Shown in pieces: positions 37,912 through 45,975 of a DNA stretch of 46,480 nucleotides (its first letter is position 1; every line of letters begins with the position of its first letter). The DNA comes from an uncultured Pseudomonadota bacterium. Lineage in GTDB: Bacteria > Myxococcota_A > UBA796 > UBA9615. The position numbers were made by a program, and so were the translations under genes. The stretch spans positions 1 through 46,480 of the forward strand of contig CALAGR010000109.1 in the NCBI GenBank assembly GCA_937891735.1. The letters run 5' to 3'. The notes beneath the pieces were generated by a model. The model was not told where the DNA came from. It made no database searches and saw nothing but the letters and a program-made list of their open reading frames with translations.

Positions 37912-40900
37912 CAGTGGAAGTTGCGGCTTTGCAGGCCCCCCCAATCCTGCTCCGCGCCAAGCAGGTCCGTGATCTCCTCGTCCACCAGCAGGTTGGTGAA
38001 GTGCGTGCCGAGCACGTTCACCACGCCGTCGCTGACCTGCACCGTGCCCTTGATCGCCAGCATGCGGCAGGTGCGCAACAAGGTGCGGTGCCGCTCGAAG
38101 TGCTGGGGCCAGATGATCACGTTGATGAAGCCCTCCTCATCCTCCAGGGTGATGAAGAACGTGCCCTTGGCCGTGCCCGGCCGCTGCCGCGCGATGACCA
38201 CCCCCGCGGTGTGCACACCCTGACCGTGCCTGGAGCGGGTCACGGCGCTCGATGAGCGGATCCCCCGCGCGCGCATCACCTCCCGCACGAAGCTCATGGG
38301 GTGCAGCTCCGGCGAGAAGCCCGCGACCGCGTGGTCCATCAGGTTCTCCTCGGCGGCCCCCAGCGGAGTGAAGCCGGGCAGCGCCATCTGGGTCGCCCTG
38401 CCCTCCAGCGGCAGCCGTCGCCGCCACCCCGCCACGATCCACAGGGCCTGCCGTCGGTCCACGCCGAAGCAGGTGAAGGCCCCCGCCCGCGCGAGCTTTT
38501 CGAGCTTGTCCCGGTCGATCCGCACCCGGTCGCAGAAGTCCTCGATGGACTCGAACGCGCCCTCCTGCCGGCGAGCCTCCTCGATGGCCAGCCCGTCGTC
38601 CTCCGAGAAGCCCTTGAGCTGCCCGAAGCCCGAGCGGATCACGAGCTTGTCCTCCACCGTCCAGCGCCACGCGCTGCGGTTGGCGCAGGTGGGGAGGATC
38701 TGCACCCCGTGGCGCCGCGCGTCCGCCGTGATGGTGGCCGCGCTGTAAAAGCCCATGGGCTGGCAGTTGAGCAGCGCCGCCGCGAACACCCCGGGCTCGA
38801 ACCGCTTGAGGTGTGCCGAGGCGTACACGATCAGCGCGAAGCTGGCGGCGTGGCTCTCCGGGAAGCCGTAGGCCGCAAAGCCCCGGAGCTGGCCGCGGAT
38901 GTTCAGGGCGACCTCGGTGGGGAAGCCGTTGGCCTCCATGCCCGACACCATCTTGGCGAAGAGGAACTCCATCTCCTCGGTGCCCCGCTTGAAGCCCATC
39001 ACCTTGCGCAGGCGGTCCGCTTCCCCCGGGGAAAACCCCGCCGTGGCGATGGCCATCTTCATGGCCTGCTCCTGGAACAGCGGGATCCCCAGCGTGCGCT
39101 CCAGGATCGGGCGCAGACTGGGGTGCGCGTAGGTGATCTCCTCCTTGCCCTGCCGCCGCCGCAGGTAGGGATGCACCATGTCGCCCTGGATGGGGCCGGG
39201 GCGGATGAGGGCCACCTCCACCACCAGGTCGTGGAAGGAGCGCGGCCGCAGCCGGGGCAGCGTGTTCATCTGGGCCCGGGACTCGATCTGGAAGACGCCG
39301 ACCGTGTCCGCCTCGCAGATCATGTCGAACACGCGCTCGTCGTCGTAGGTCAGGTGCGCCATGTCGAAGTGCTCCCCCCGCAGGGCGAGCAGGCGCCGGC
39401 TCTCCTGGACCACGGACAGCATGCCCAGGGCCAGCAGGTCGATCTTGACGAGCCCCGCGTGAGCGACGTCGTCCTTGTCCCACTGAAGCACCGTGCGGTC
39501 GGTCATGGAGGCGTTCTCCACCGGGCAGGCCTCGGTGATCGGCACGCCGGAGAGCACGATGCCGCCGCTGTGGATCCCGATGTGCCGGGGGAAGCCGCAC
39601 AGCGCCTTCGTGTACTGGAAGACCTGCTGCAGCACGCGCCCGTCCTCGGTCACGAGCCCTTCCACGCCGGCGCCGAAGGTCTGCACCAGGTCCTCGATCC
39701 CGCCGTCCTCCCGCTGGCCGTGGGGGCGCTCGTGATCCGCCCCCATCATGTAGTGGTCCAGGTTCTTTGCGATGCGGTCCACCTGGTCGAGCCCCAGGCC
39801 GAACGCCTTGCCCACGTCCCGCACGGCGCTGCGGGGGTGCCAGGTGATGACGTTGCAGACCATGGCCGCGTGGGTGCGCCCGTACTTGTCGTAGACGAAC
39901 TGCAGCACCTCCTCCCGCATGGAGTTGCTGATGTCCACGTCGATGTCCGGGTAGCCGCTGCGGGCCTCGGACAGGAAGCGCTCGAACAAGAGCTCCAGGC
40001 CGATGGGATCCACCGCGGTGATCAGCAGGCAGTAGCAGACGCAGGAGTTGGCGGCGGATCCCCTGCCCTGGCACAGGATCCCGCGACGCCGGCACTCCCG
40101 GGCGATGTCCCAGACGATGAGGAAGTAGCCGGCCAGCCCCATGCGTCCGATGACGTCGAGCTCGTGGCGGATCTGCGCGCGGATCCGCGGATCCGACTCC
40201 AGCCGGGACCCGTAGCGGGTCGCCGCGCCGTCCCAGGTCAGCTCCTCCATCCAGGTGTGCAGCGTGTAGCCGTCGGGCACCGGGAAGACGGGGAAGGTGT
40301 ACGGCAGCTGGGGGATGGAGAAGTGGTGGTCCAGCGCCAGGTCCGCCGTCCGGTCCACGGCGCCGGGATCGGAGGCGAACAGCGCCGCCATCTCGGCCGG
40401 CCCCCGCAGGAAGAACTGCCCGTTGGGCAGCAGGCGCGTGCCCGCGTCCGCCAGGGTGCAGCGCAGACGCACGCAGCTCATCACGTCCTGGAGCTGCCGG
40501 TCCTCGGGCCGCGCGTAGTGCACCAGGCCCGTGGCGACGCGCTGCACGCCCAGGTCGTCGCTGATCTTCGTGATCAGGGGGCGCAGCCACTGATCCTCGG
40601 GCAGGTGGTGTTCGTTCAGCTCCAGGAAGAAGCGGTCCCCGAAGGCGTCCCGAAAGCGCGCGGCGGTCTGGGTGGCGCGACGCCAGCGGGCGTCGGGGTC
40701 GTCCCGCTCACGACGCCGGGCTCCGAACAGCTGTCGGGACTCCCGCAGCGCCCGGGACGTCGGCGTCTCCTCGCCGTGCTGCACCTCGGCCCCGGCGCCG
40801 GGGCCCGAGCCGTCGATGAGCCACGCCCCCAGGGGGCGCCCCCAGGGGCCCTTGGGCTTCCAGTCCCCCATGGCGGTCAGCCCGTCGATGCCGAGCAGGG

Positions 40901-41477
40901 CGCGGTCGATGGGGCCGAAGCGCCCGCCCGAAAGGATGGTGAGCCCTTCGCCCCGCTCCACCAGGCGCTCGAACGGGAGCAGCGCGGTGCCCTTCTCCGT
41001 GGCCAGGCGCGCCTCGCTCACGAGGCTGGACAGGTTGCGCCAGCCCTGGCGATCCCGGACCAGCGCCACGACGCGGGCCCCATCGGCCAGCGTCAGCTCG
41101 GAGCCGTACACCGCCTGGGGCACGGGGGCGCGGGGGGGATCGTTGGCAGGATCGAGCAGATCCTCCAGCGTGCGCGGTCCCGAGTCCGCCAGGGGTTTGT
41201 GCTCGCGGGCCGCGTTGCCGTCGTCGGGGGCGACGCCCCGGCGGTTGGGCGGAGCGTGCGGATACCGCGGCGTCGGAGGGGGCTTGGGGGCGGCCTCCTG
41301 CAGGCGCTCGATGGCCACGTGGTGACGGACCGAGGCGTACAGGCCGTTGCGGTCGGTGATGGCGAGGGCGGAGATCCCCAGCTCCTGGGCGCGGAGCAGC
41401 AGGTCCTTGGGGTGTGAGGCCCCTCGCCGGAAGGAGAAGTTGGAGTAGCAGTGCAGCTCGGCGTAGCGCGGGGGCAT
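37911..41477 (-). CDS. dnaE2: Error-prone DNA polymerase DnaE2 (ImuC)
   Basis: This 1188-residue alpha-type C-family polymerase is somewhat longer than typical DnaE2 (about 1050). The PHP domain begins YAELHCYSNFSFRRGASHPK. The second metal-binding His of replicative DnaE is replaced by Tyr, as is common in DnaE2. An insert rich in Pro and charged residues follows (about residues 60-110). The polymerase catalytic Asp pair lies in PDIDVDIS (about residue 510), and fingers residues include HIGIHSGGIVLSG. A C-terminal OB-fold region, FITLEDEEGFINVIIWP, follows. DnaE2 performs translesion synthesis with ImuA and ImuB during the SOS response. A LexA-like box lies 24 bases upstream of the start. 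The stop sits at the edge of the ~150-bp tandem repeat. Confidence 0.96.
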   Translation of the reverse strand: MPPRYAELHCYSNFSFRRGASHPKDLLLRAQELGISALAITDRNGLYASVRHHVAIERLQEAAPKPPPTPRYPHAPPNRRGVAPDDGNAAREHKPLADSGPRTLEDLLDPANDPPRAPVPQAVYGSELTLADGARVVALVRDRQGWRNLSSLVSEARLATEKGTALLPFERLVERGEGLTILSGGRFGPIDRALLGIDGLTAMGDWKPKGPWGRPLGAWLIDGSGPGAGAEVQHGEETPTSRALRESRQLFGARRRERDDPDARWRRATQTAARFRDAFGDRFFLELNEHHLPEDQWLRPLITKISDDLGVQRVATGLVHYARPEDRQLQDVMSCVRLRCTLADAGTRLLPNGQFFLRGPAEMAALFASDPGAVDRTADLALDHHFSIPQLPYTFPVFPVPDGYTLHTWMEELTWDGAATRYGSRLESDPRIRAQIRHELDVIGRMGLAGYFLIVWDIARECRRRGILCQGRGSAANSCVCYCLLITAVDPIGLELLFERFLSEARSGYPDIDVDISNSMREEVLQFVYDKYGRTHAAMVCNVITWHPRSAVRDVGKAFGLGLDQVDRIAKNLDHYMMGADHERPHGQREDGGIEDLVQTFGAGVEGLVTEDGRVLQQVFQYTKALCGFPRHIGIHSGGIVLSGVPITEACPVENASMTDRTVLQWDKDDVAHAGLVKIDLLALGMLSVVQESRRLLALRGEHFDMAHLTYDDERVFDMICEADTVGVFQIESRAQMNTLPRLRPRSFHDLVVEVALIRPGPIQGDMVHPYLRRRQGKEEITYAHPSLRPILERTLGIPLFQEQAMKMAIATAGFSPGEADRLRKVMGFKRGTEEMEFLFAKMVSGMEANGFPTEVALNIRGQLRGFAAYGFPESHAASFALIVYASAHLKRFEPGVFAAALLNCQPMGFYSAATITADARRHGVQILPTCANRSAWRWTVEDKLVIRSGFGQLKGFSEDDGLAIEEARRQEGAFESIEDFCDRVRIDRDKLEKLARAGAFTCFGVDRRQALWIVAGWRRRLPLEGRATQMALPGFTPLGAAEENLMDHAVAGFSPELHPMSFVREVMRARGIRSSSAVTRSRHGQGVHTAGVVIARQRPGTAKGTFFITLEDEEGFINVIIWPQHFERHRTLLRTCRMLAIKGTVQVSDGVVNVLGTHFTNLLVDEEITDLLGAEQDWGGLQSRNFH

Positions 41478-41501
41478 CGGACCAACGAGCGTACATCAAT
41501 A

Positions 41502-41518
41502 GCTGAACGTGTGATCAG
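41502..41518. promoter_or_regulatory. LexA-like (SOS) box upstream of dnaE2
   Basis: GCTGAACGTGTGATCAG differs from the box at 26994 by a single base. On the dnaE2 strand it reads CTGATCACACGTTCAGC, 15 of 17 positions of the recalled Myxococcus LexA motif, and lies 24 bases before the dnaE2 ATG. Confidence 0.78.
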
Positions 41519-41546
41519 TATTCTTGGAATGCCACTGAACCCGCCC

Positions 41547-41575
41547 AGCTTTCAAAGCTCCCCCCACTTCGGGGG
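41547..41575 (-). terminator. Hairpins after the sugar dehydrogenase gene
   Basis: CCCCC (41561-41565) pairs with GGGGG (41571-41575), and AGCTTTCAAAGCT (41547-41559) is a second small palindrome. They lie 45-73 bases beyond the minus-strand stop at 41620 and before the dnaE2 control region. A T-run is missing, so termination is likely but not certain. Confidence 0.4.
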
Positions 41576-41619
41576 TGTTCGGGGGTGCTCGCGCCCGCCG
41601 GCGTGCCGCGGTTCGCCCC

Positions 41620-42867
41620 CTACGGCGTCGCAGGCACGAGCTGCAGGATCCGCCCCCGCCCATAGTCCGTCACCCACAGCTCGCCCGCCGGATCTGCCGC
41701 GAACGACGACGGCAGCAGGTCCCACCGCCCCAGCGCCCGCACCTCCGCCTCGTCCACCGGGCCGTCCCCTTCTGCCGGCACGGGCACCGCCCACAGCCGC
41801 CCGCTGACGAAGTCTGCGACCACGTAGCGTCCCAGAAGATCCGGGATCGCCGCCCCTTCGTAGACCCGGCCCCCGGTGATCGACTGCCCCTCGGGGTGCG
41901 CGTACTCCCAGAACGGCTGGATGTGCTCGCCCGCTTCGCACTCCTGTCCCGGTGGGAAGCAGTGCCTCCCCTCCCAGGTCCGCCATCCCAGGCTCGCCCC
42001 GGCCCGCGCGAAGCCCACCTCCTCCCACAGGTTCTGGCCCACGTCCGCCACGATCAGCCGCCCGCCGGGGGCGAAGCTGCTCCTCCAGGGGTTGCGCACG
42101 CCGTAGGCCCAGATCTCCGGGCGCACCCCCGCGATGCCCACGAACGGGTTGTCGGCGGGCACGTGGGGCGCGGGCTTGTCCACGTCCAGCCGCAGGATCG
42201 AGCCGAGCAGCGTGCCGCGGTTCTGGGCGTTGCCGTGCACGTCGTCCTTGAGCCCGCCGTCCCCCAGGGGCACGTACAGCATGCCGTCGGGTCCGAACAG
42301 CAGCTGGCCGCCGTTGTGGTTGGCGTACGGCTGGGGCACCTGCAGCACCGTCGCGTGGGCCACCGGCGTCGCCGTCCGGGGCGTGCTCCCGGCCGGGATC
42401 CGCCACTCCTGCACCACGGTGGTGGCGGCCCCCTCGCGACGGGCCACGTAGTTCACGAAGAACCGCCCGTTGTCCGCAAACCCGGGGTGGAAGGCGAGAC
42501 CCAGCAGGCCCTGCTCCGACGCCGTCAGCACGTCGACAGAGAACCACTCCTTCCTGGCTTCGCCCGCGAGATCGATCCACCAGGCCGTCCCGGTGCGCTC
42601 CAGCACCACCATCAGGTCCGGCTGGCCCGGCACGAAGGCCAGCTCCGTAGGCTGCTCGAAGCCCGCGGCGCGCTCCTTCAGGGTCACCGCCAGGGGCCGC
42701 CGCTGCGCATCCAGCCCGTCGAAGGTCGCTCCCTTCGCGGGGGTCGTGTTCACCGCATAGTCATCGCTCAGATAGACCACCGCGGCGCGGCGAATCGGCT
42801 CGAGCAGCAAGAGCAACAAGAAGCCCAGGGCCACGAGGGCGACGGCGAAGATCGCGGTGGTGCGCAT
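41620..42867 (-). CDS. PQQ-dependent sugar dehydrogenase-like protein, membrane-anchored
   Basis: The 415-residue protein has an N-terminal membrane anchor (TTAIFAVALVALGFLLLLLL) and then a six-bladed beta-propeller of the glucose/aldose sugar dehydrogenase family. Signatures are FEQPTELAFVPGQPDLMVVL, SEQGLLGLAFHPGFADNGRF, HNGGQLLFGPDGMLYVPLGD, IWAYGVRNPWRSSF and VADVGQNLWEEV. These enzymes oxidise sugars in the periplasm with PQQ and Ca2+. No PQQ synthesis gene is in the window, and many family members have unproven cofactor use. ATG 42867 was chosen because the anchor starts there; the longer upstream frame is antisense noise. It is third in a three-gene operon after a VTT-like membrane protein and a radical SAM enzyme. 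Confidence 0.9.
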   Translation of the reverse strand: MRTTAIFAVALVALGFLLLLLLEPIRRAAVVYLSDDYAVNTTPAKGATFDGLDAQRRPLAVTLKERAAGFEQPTELAFVPGQPDLMVVLERTGTAWWIDLAGEARKEWFSVDVLTASEQGLLGLAFHPGFADNGRFFVNYVARREGAATTVVQEWRIPAGSTPRTATPVAHATVLQVPQPYANHNGGQLLFGPDGMLYVPLGDGGLKDDVHGNAQNRGTLLGSILRLDVDKPAPHVPADNPFVGIAGVRPEIWAYGVRNPWRSSFAPGGRLIVADVGQNLWEEVGFARAGASLGWRTWEGRHCFPPGQECEAGEHIQPFWEYAHPEGQSITGGRVYEGAAIPDLLGRYVVADFVSGRLWAVPVPAEGDGPVDEAEVRALGRWDLLPSSFAADPAGELWVTDYGRGRILQLVPATP

Positions 42868-42884
42868 GCGGACACGATACGGGG

Positions 42885-43526
42885 TCAGCCGTCCTTCGGC
42901 CCCGTCCGGCCCCACCGGGACCACACCTGGTGGATCACCACCGCCGCCACGCACACCGCGGTGCTCTCCACGAGGTGCTCCCCGAGGAAGCGCACCAGGG
43001 GCGTCGTCCACTCCCGCGCGGCGTCTCCCAGGAAGTACGAAACGCCGATGTAGACGACCTGGCCCACCAGCATGGCGGGCACGAACACCCGCAGCCGGGT
43101 GCGCGCGACCCCCGCCAGCGCGCCCACGGTGTAGGCCGGGAACACCACCAGCAGCGGCGCCCCCAGGCGGGCGAAGAGGCGCTCCAGCCACCGGAGCACG
43201 CGACCGGCCCGCGCCGAGCGCTGCTCGAACCACGCGATGGCGAGGGGCCCGTAGAAGAAGCCCATGGCGTACATGGCGAACAGACCCATCGCCCGCCGCG
43301 GCTCCGCCACCGCGAGCACCGGCAGGAAGTCCGCCTGGGCAGCGACGAGCACGATGTTGCGCACATCCGGTGACAGCGCGATCAGCAGCAGCGGCTGACG
43401 CACCAGCAGGTACGGCGACAGCGCCGTGCCCACCGTGCCCATCACGGTGATGACGGCCACCGCGGCCACCGCGAGGTGTCGCCCGCGGCTGGTGGTGCCC
43501 GGAGGTGGATAGTCCGAAGCGGTCAT
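42885..43526 (-). CDS. VTT/DedA-like multi-pass membrane protein
   Basis: The 213-residue protein has about five hydrophobic helices, starting HLAVAAVAVITVMGTVGTAL. The stretch GAPLLVVFPAYTVGALAGVA followed by RTRLRVFVPAMLVGQVVYIG resembles the re-entrant core of VTT (SNARE-associated/DedA) proteins, which help flip lipids. The usual F-x-R-x-x-P-x-x-R motif is not clear, so this is a tentative assignment. The ATG overlaps the stop of the radical SAM gene as ATGA, and the sugar dehydrogenase gene follows 17 bp later. It may be needed for a membrane-located step linked to its neighbours. Confidence 0.65.
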   Translation of the reverse strand: MTASDYPPPGTTSRGRHLAVAAVAVITVMGTVGTALSPYLLVRQPLLLIALSPDVRNIVLVAAQADFLPVLAVAEPRRAMGLFAMYAMGFFYGPLAIAWFEQRSARAGRVLRWLERLFARLGAPLLVVFPAYTVGALAGVARTRLRVFVPAMLVGQVVYIGVSYFLGDAAREWTTPLVRFLGEHLVESTAVCVAAVVIHQVWSRWGRTGPKDG

Positions 43527-44410
43527 GCGACGGGCCGGAACTCGTCCCAGCCGTAGGTCTGGGGGTATTCCTTCCAGGGCCCCTCGCACAGGGTCTGCAC
43601 CGCGCAGCCGACACACGCCGGGCCCTTGCACTTGCCCTCGTCCCGACGGGTCGCGGTGTAGTCGGGCACCACCATCTCCGCGTCCACGATCCGGGTGCGG
43701 GGGATCCGCGGCTCCGAGGCGTGGTGCTCGAAGCCCGGCAGGAAACACAGCGGCACCGCCTCGGTCCAGCACCGCACACCAGCGGCGCGCCCCACCGTCA
43801 GGGCCCGCAGGATCCACGGCATCGCCTCGGTGAAGCGCGGCATGATCGCGGCCACGTCCTGCCCTGCGGTGCCCAGGGCGTGCACGAACGCGAGCTGGAA
43901 GCTCACCACGTCCAGGCGCACGAAGAGCTCCGCCATGCGGGGCAGCTGCCGCACGTTCGCCTTGACCACCACGCTGTTGAGCACCACCGGCAGGCCCGCC
44001 TCCCGCGCGTTGCGGATCCCCCTGAGCGTCTGCTTGAAGGAGCCCGGCGCGCGCGTCAAGGCGTCGTGGGTGTCCGGGTCCGGCCCGTGCAGCGCGGGAC
44101 TGACCTCGGTCAACCCGGCGCTGATCAGCGCGGCCAGACGGGGGCGGTTGCACAGCATCCGGCCGTTGGTCTGGAGCTGGACCCGCTCGTAGCCCACCGC
44201 CCGGGCGTGGGCGATCAGCTCCGGCAGGTCCCGTCGCACCGTGGGCTCGCCCCCTGTCAGCACCAGCTCCGCGGAGCCCGGCCGGCCCTCCTCGATGAGC
44301 TTGCGCAGGCTCGCAGTGTCCCGATCCGGATACAGATCCCGCTTGTCCCCCTGCACGCAGAAGGTGCAGCGGTTGTTGCAGGACCAGCCGACCTTGAGGT
44401 CGAGCCGCAC
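43523..44410 (-). CDS. Radical SAM enzyme with C-terminal Cys cluster (SPASM-like)
   Basis: This 295-residue protein starts at GTG 44410 and has the radical SAM motif CNNRCTFC (Cys about residues 11, 15 and 18). LVLTGGEPTVRRDLPELI is the usual GGEP motif. LQTNGRMLCNRPRLAALISA and VLNSVVVKANVRQLP complete the barrel. The tail has a Cys cluster (KCKGPACVGCAVQTLCEGPW), as in SPASM or auxiliary-cluster enzymes. These enzymes often modify peptides or proteins, but no precursor peptide or leader is evident nearby, so the substrate is open. It diverges from the aldo/keto reductase across 38 bp and overlaps the VTT-like gene by four bases. Confidence 0.9.
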   Translation of the reverse strand: MRLDLKVGWSCNNRCTFCVQGDKRDLYPDRDTASLRKLIEEGRPGSAELVLTGGEPTVRRDLPELIAHARAVGYERVQLQTNGRMLCNRPRLAALISAGLTEVSPALHGPDPDTHDALTRAPGSFKQTLRGIRNAREAGLPVVLNSVVVKANVRQLPRMAELFVRLDVVSFQLAFVHALGTAGQDVAAIMPRFTEAMPWILRALTVGRAAGVRCWTEAVPLCFLPGFEHHASEPRIPRTRIVDAEMVVPDYTATRRDEGKCKGPACVGCAVQTLCEGPWKEYPQTYGWDEFRPVA

Positions 44411-44448
44411 CGATTGCGTCGTGTCGTCGATCCGCGCAGCCTAGACCG

Positions 44449-45423
44449 ATGTTGACCCGCCGACTGCCCGGTACGGATCTCGATGTCTCGGTGCTCGGGT
44501 TCGGCTGCTGGGCGGTGGGGGGCCTGTGGTGGGGCGACGACGTCCGCGACGGCGACTCCATCGAGGCCATCCGCGCGGCGCTGGCGGGCGGCGTGACCCT
44601 GTTCGATACCGCGCCGCTGTACGGCCACGGGCACGCGGACGCGATCCTGGCCCGCGCCCTGGGCCCGGACCGACAGCGGGTGGTGCTGGCCACCAAGGTC
44701 GGGGTGGAGTTCGGGGGCGACGCGGCCACGGGCACCGACCACGCCCGCTCCAACCTCGCCCCGGACCGGCTGCGGGCGGACGTCGAGGCCAGCCTGCGCC
44801 GGCTGCGCACCGACGTGATCGACCTGCTGCAGGTGCACTGGCCCTGCGAGCTGGGCACCCCCCTGGCTGAGACCATGCAGGCGCTCGGGGAGCTGCGCAC
44901 CGAGGGCAAGGTCCGCCACATCGGGCTGTGCAACTACGACGCCGCGGGGCTCACCGAGGCCCTGGAGCACGGCCCGGTGGCGGCCCTTCAGACGCCGCTG
45001 TCCGTCCTGCGACGCGACGCCGAGCGCACCCTGCTGCCCGCTTGCCGCGCGCAGGGGGTGGGGGTGATCGCATACGAGGCGCTGTGCCGCGGCCTGATCA
45101 CGGGCCGCTTCGGGTCGATCCGGCCTGGGTTCCCGGACTCGGACCTGCGGGCCCGGGACGGGCGATTTTCGGGATCGGGCTACGTCCGGGCCGCCGCGTA
45201 CGTCGCAGACTTCGCCGCCGCCGCCCGCCGGCTCGACGTGCCACCGAGCGCGCTGGCCCTGGCCTGGGTCGCCCACCGCCCCGGCGTGACCGCGACCCTG
45301 TTCGGAGCCAAGCGCGCCGCCCAGGTGGAGCAGAACCTGGCCGCCCAGCGCGTGCTGCGGGGCGCGAGCGCCCGGGCCTGGACCTTGATCGACGCCATCG
45401 CAGACCGCTGGACCGGCTTCTGA
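44449..45423 (+). CDS. Aldo/keto reductase
   Basis: The 324-residue (alpha/beta)8-barrel enzyme reduces aldehydes or ketones with NADPH. The catalytic tetrad is visible: Asp in FDTAPLYG with Tyr a few residues later, Lys in LATKVG and His in QVHWP. Further matches are VRHIGLCNYDAAGLTEALE and AVAALQTPLSVLRRDAERTL (in that order), then APPSALALAWVAHRPGVTAT-type cofactor-binding sequence near the C-terminus. The substrate cannot be inferred. It is divergent from the radical SAM operon with only 38 bp between starts, so promoters overlap, and converges with the 5-formyl-THF cyclo-ligase gene with a six-base gap. Confidence 0.94.
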   Translation: MLTRRLPGTDLDVSVLGFGCWAVGGLWWGDDVRDGDSIEAIRAALAGGVTLFDTAPLYGHGHADAILARALGPDRQRVVLATKVGVEFGGDAATGTDHARSNLAPDRLRADVEASLRRLRTDVIDLLQVHWPCELGTPLAETMQALGELRTEGKVRHIGLCNYDAAGLTEALEHGPVAALQTPLSVLRRDAERTLLPACRAQGVGVIAYEALCRGLITGRFGSIRPGFPDSDLRARDGRFSGSGYVRAAAYVADFAAAARRLDVPPSALALAWVAHRPGVTATLFGAKRAAQVEQNLAAQRVLRGASARAWTLIDAIADRWTGF

Positions 45424-45429
45424 GGCCAG

Positions 45430-45975
45430 TCAGATCCGCGTGACCCCGAGCTCGGTCGCCAGGTGGGTCATCCGGATGTCGTGGGGCTCGACCGCGACCT
45501 CATCCACGATCAGGCGCTCCAGGGTCACGCCCACGAGGATCCGACCCGGGAGACCCTCCAGCAGCCGGTCGTAGTAGCCCTTGCCCCGGCCGAGGCGATC
45601 CCCGTTGCGGTCGAAGCACAGACCGGGGACGAGCACGATCCCGATCCGCGAAGGATCCGCTTGGGGCGCGCCCTCCTGGGGCTGCTCGAACCCGTAACGG
45701 TGACGCTCCCGGGGCCCCTCGAAGGGGTGCATCGTCAGGGATCCCTCGGCGGGGGTGCGGGTGGTGAACAGGGGCTGGGTGATGCGGTTGGCGACCTGGT
45801 CTGCAGCGATCTCGCCCTCCATGCCGAGGAAGGTCAGGACCCCGGTGTCCGGCTGCCGCGCCAGCCAGGCCACGAGGACGTCAACGACCGCGGCGGAGTC
45901 CTCGGGCCGCACCCGGGGCTGACGCCGCGCCCAGAACCGAAGGGTGCGTTTCTCCTTTTGAGGCGTGGGGCTCAC
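45430..45975 (-). CDS. 5-formyltetrahydrofolate cyclo-ligase
   Basis: This 181-residue enzyme converts 5-formyl-THF to 5,10-methenyl-THF using ATP. KEKRTLRFWARRQPRVRPED matches the N-terminal helix. VLTFLGMEGEIAADQV is in place of the usual xYxPxxxEI. IVLVPGLCFDRNGDRLGRGK followed by GYYDRLL is the diagnostic LVPxxxFxxxxxRLGxGxGYYD motif. The GTG at 45975 overlaps the preceding stop as GTGA. The product is slightly shorter than average (about 190-200). It is probably co-transcribed with the membrane-protein gene upstream. Confidence 0.92.
   Translation of the reverse strand: MSPTPQKEKRTLRFWARRQPRVRPEDSAAVVDVLVAWLARQPDTGVLTFLGMEGEIAADQVANRITQPLFTTRTPAEGSLTMHPFEGPRERHRYGFEQPQEGAPQADPSRIGIVLVPGLCFDRNGDRLGRGKGYYDRLLEGLPGRILVGVTLERLIVDEVAVEPHDIRMTHLATELGVTRI

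Noticed and set aside
33686-37960. 1424-residue open frame antisense to the FG-GAP gene
   Set aside because: Composition is that of an antisense frame, and it runs through the tandem repeat without family motifs.
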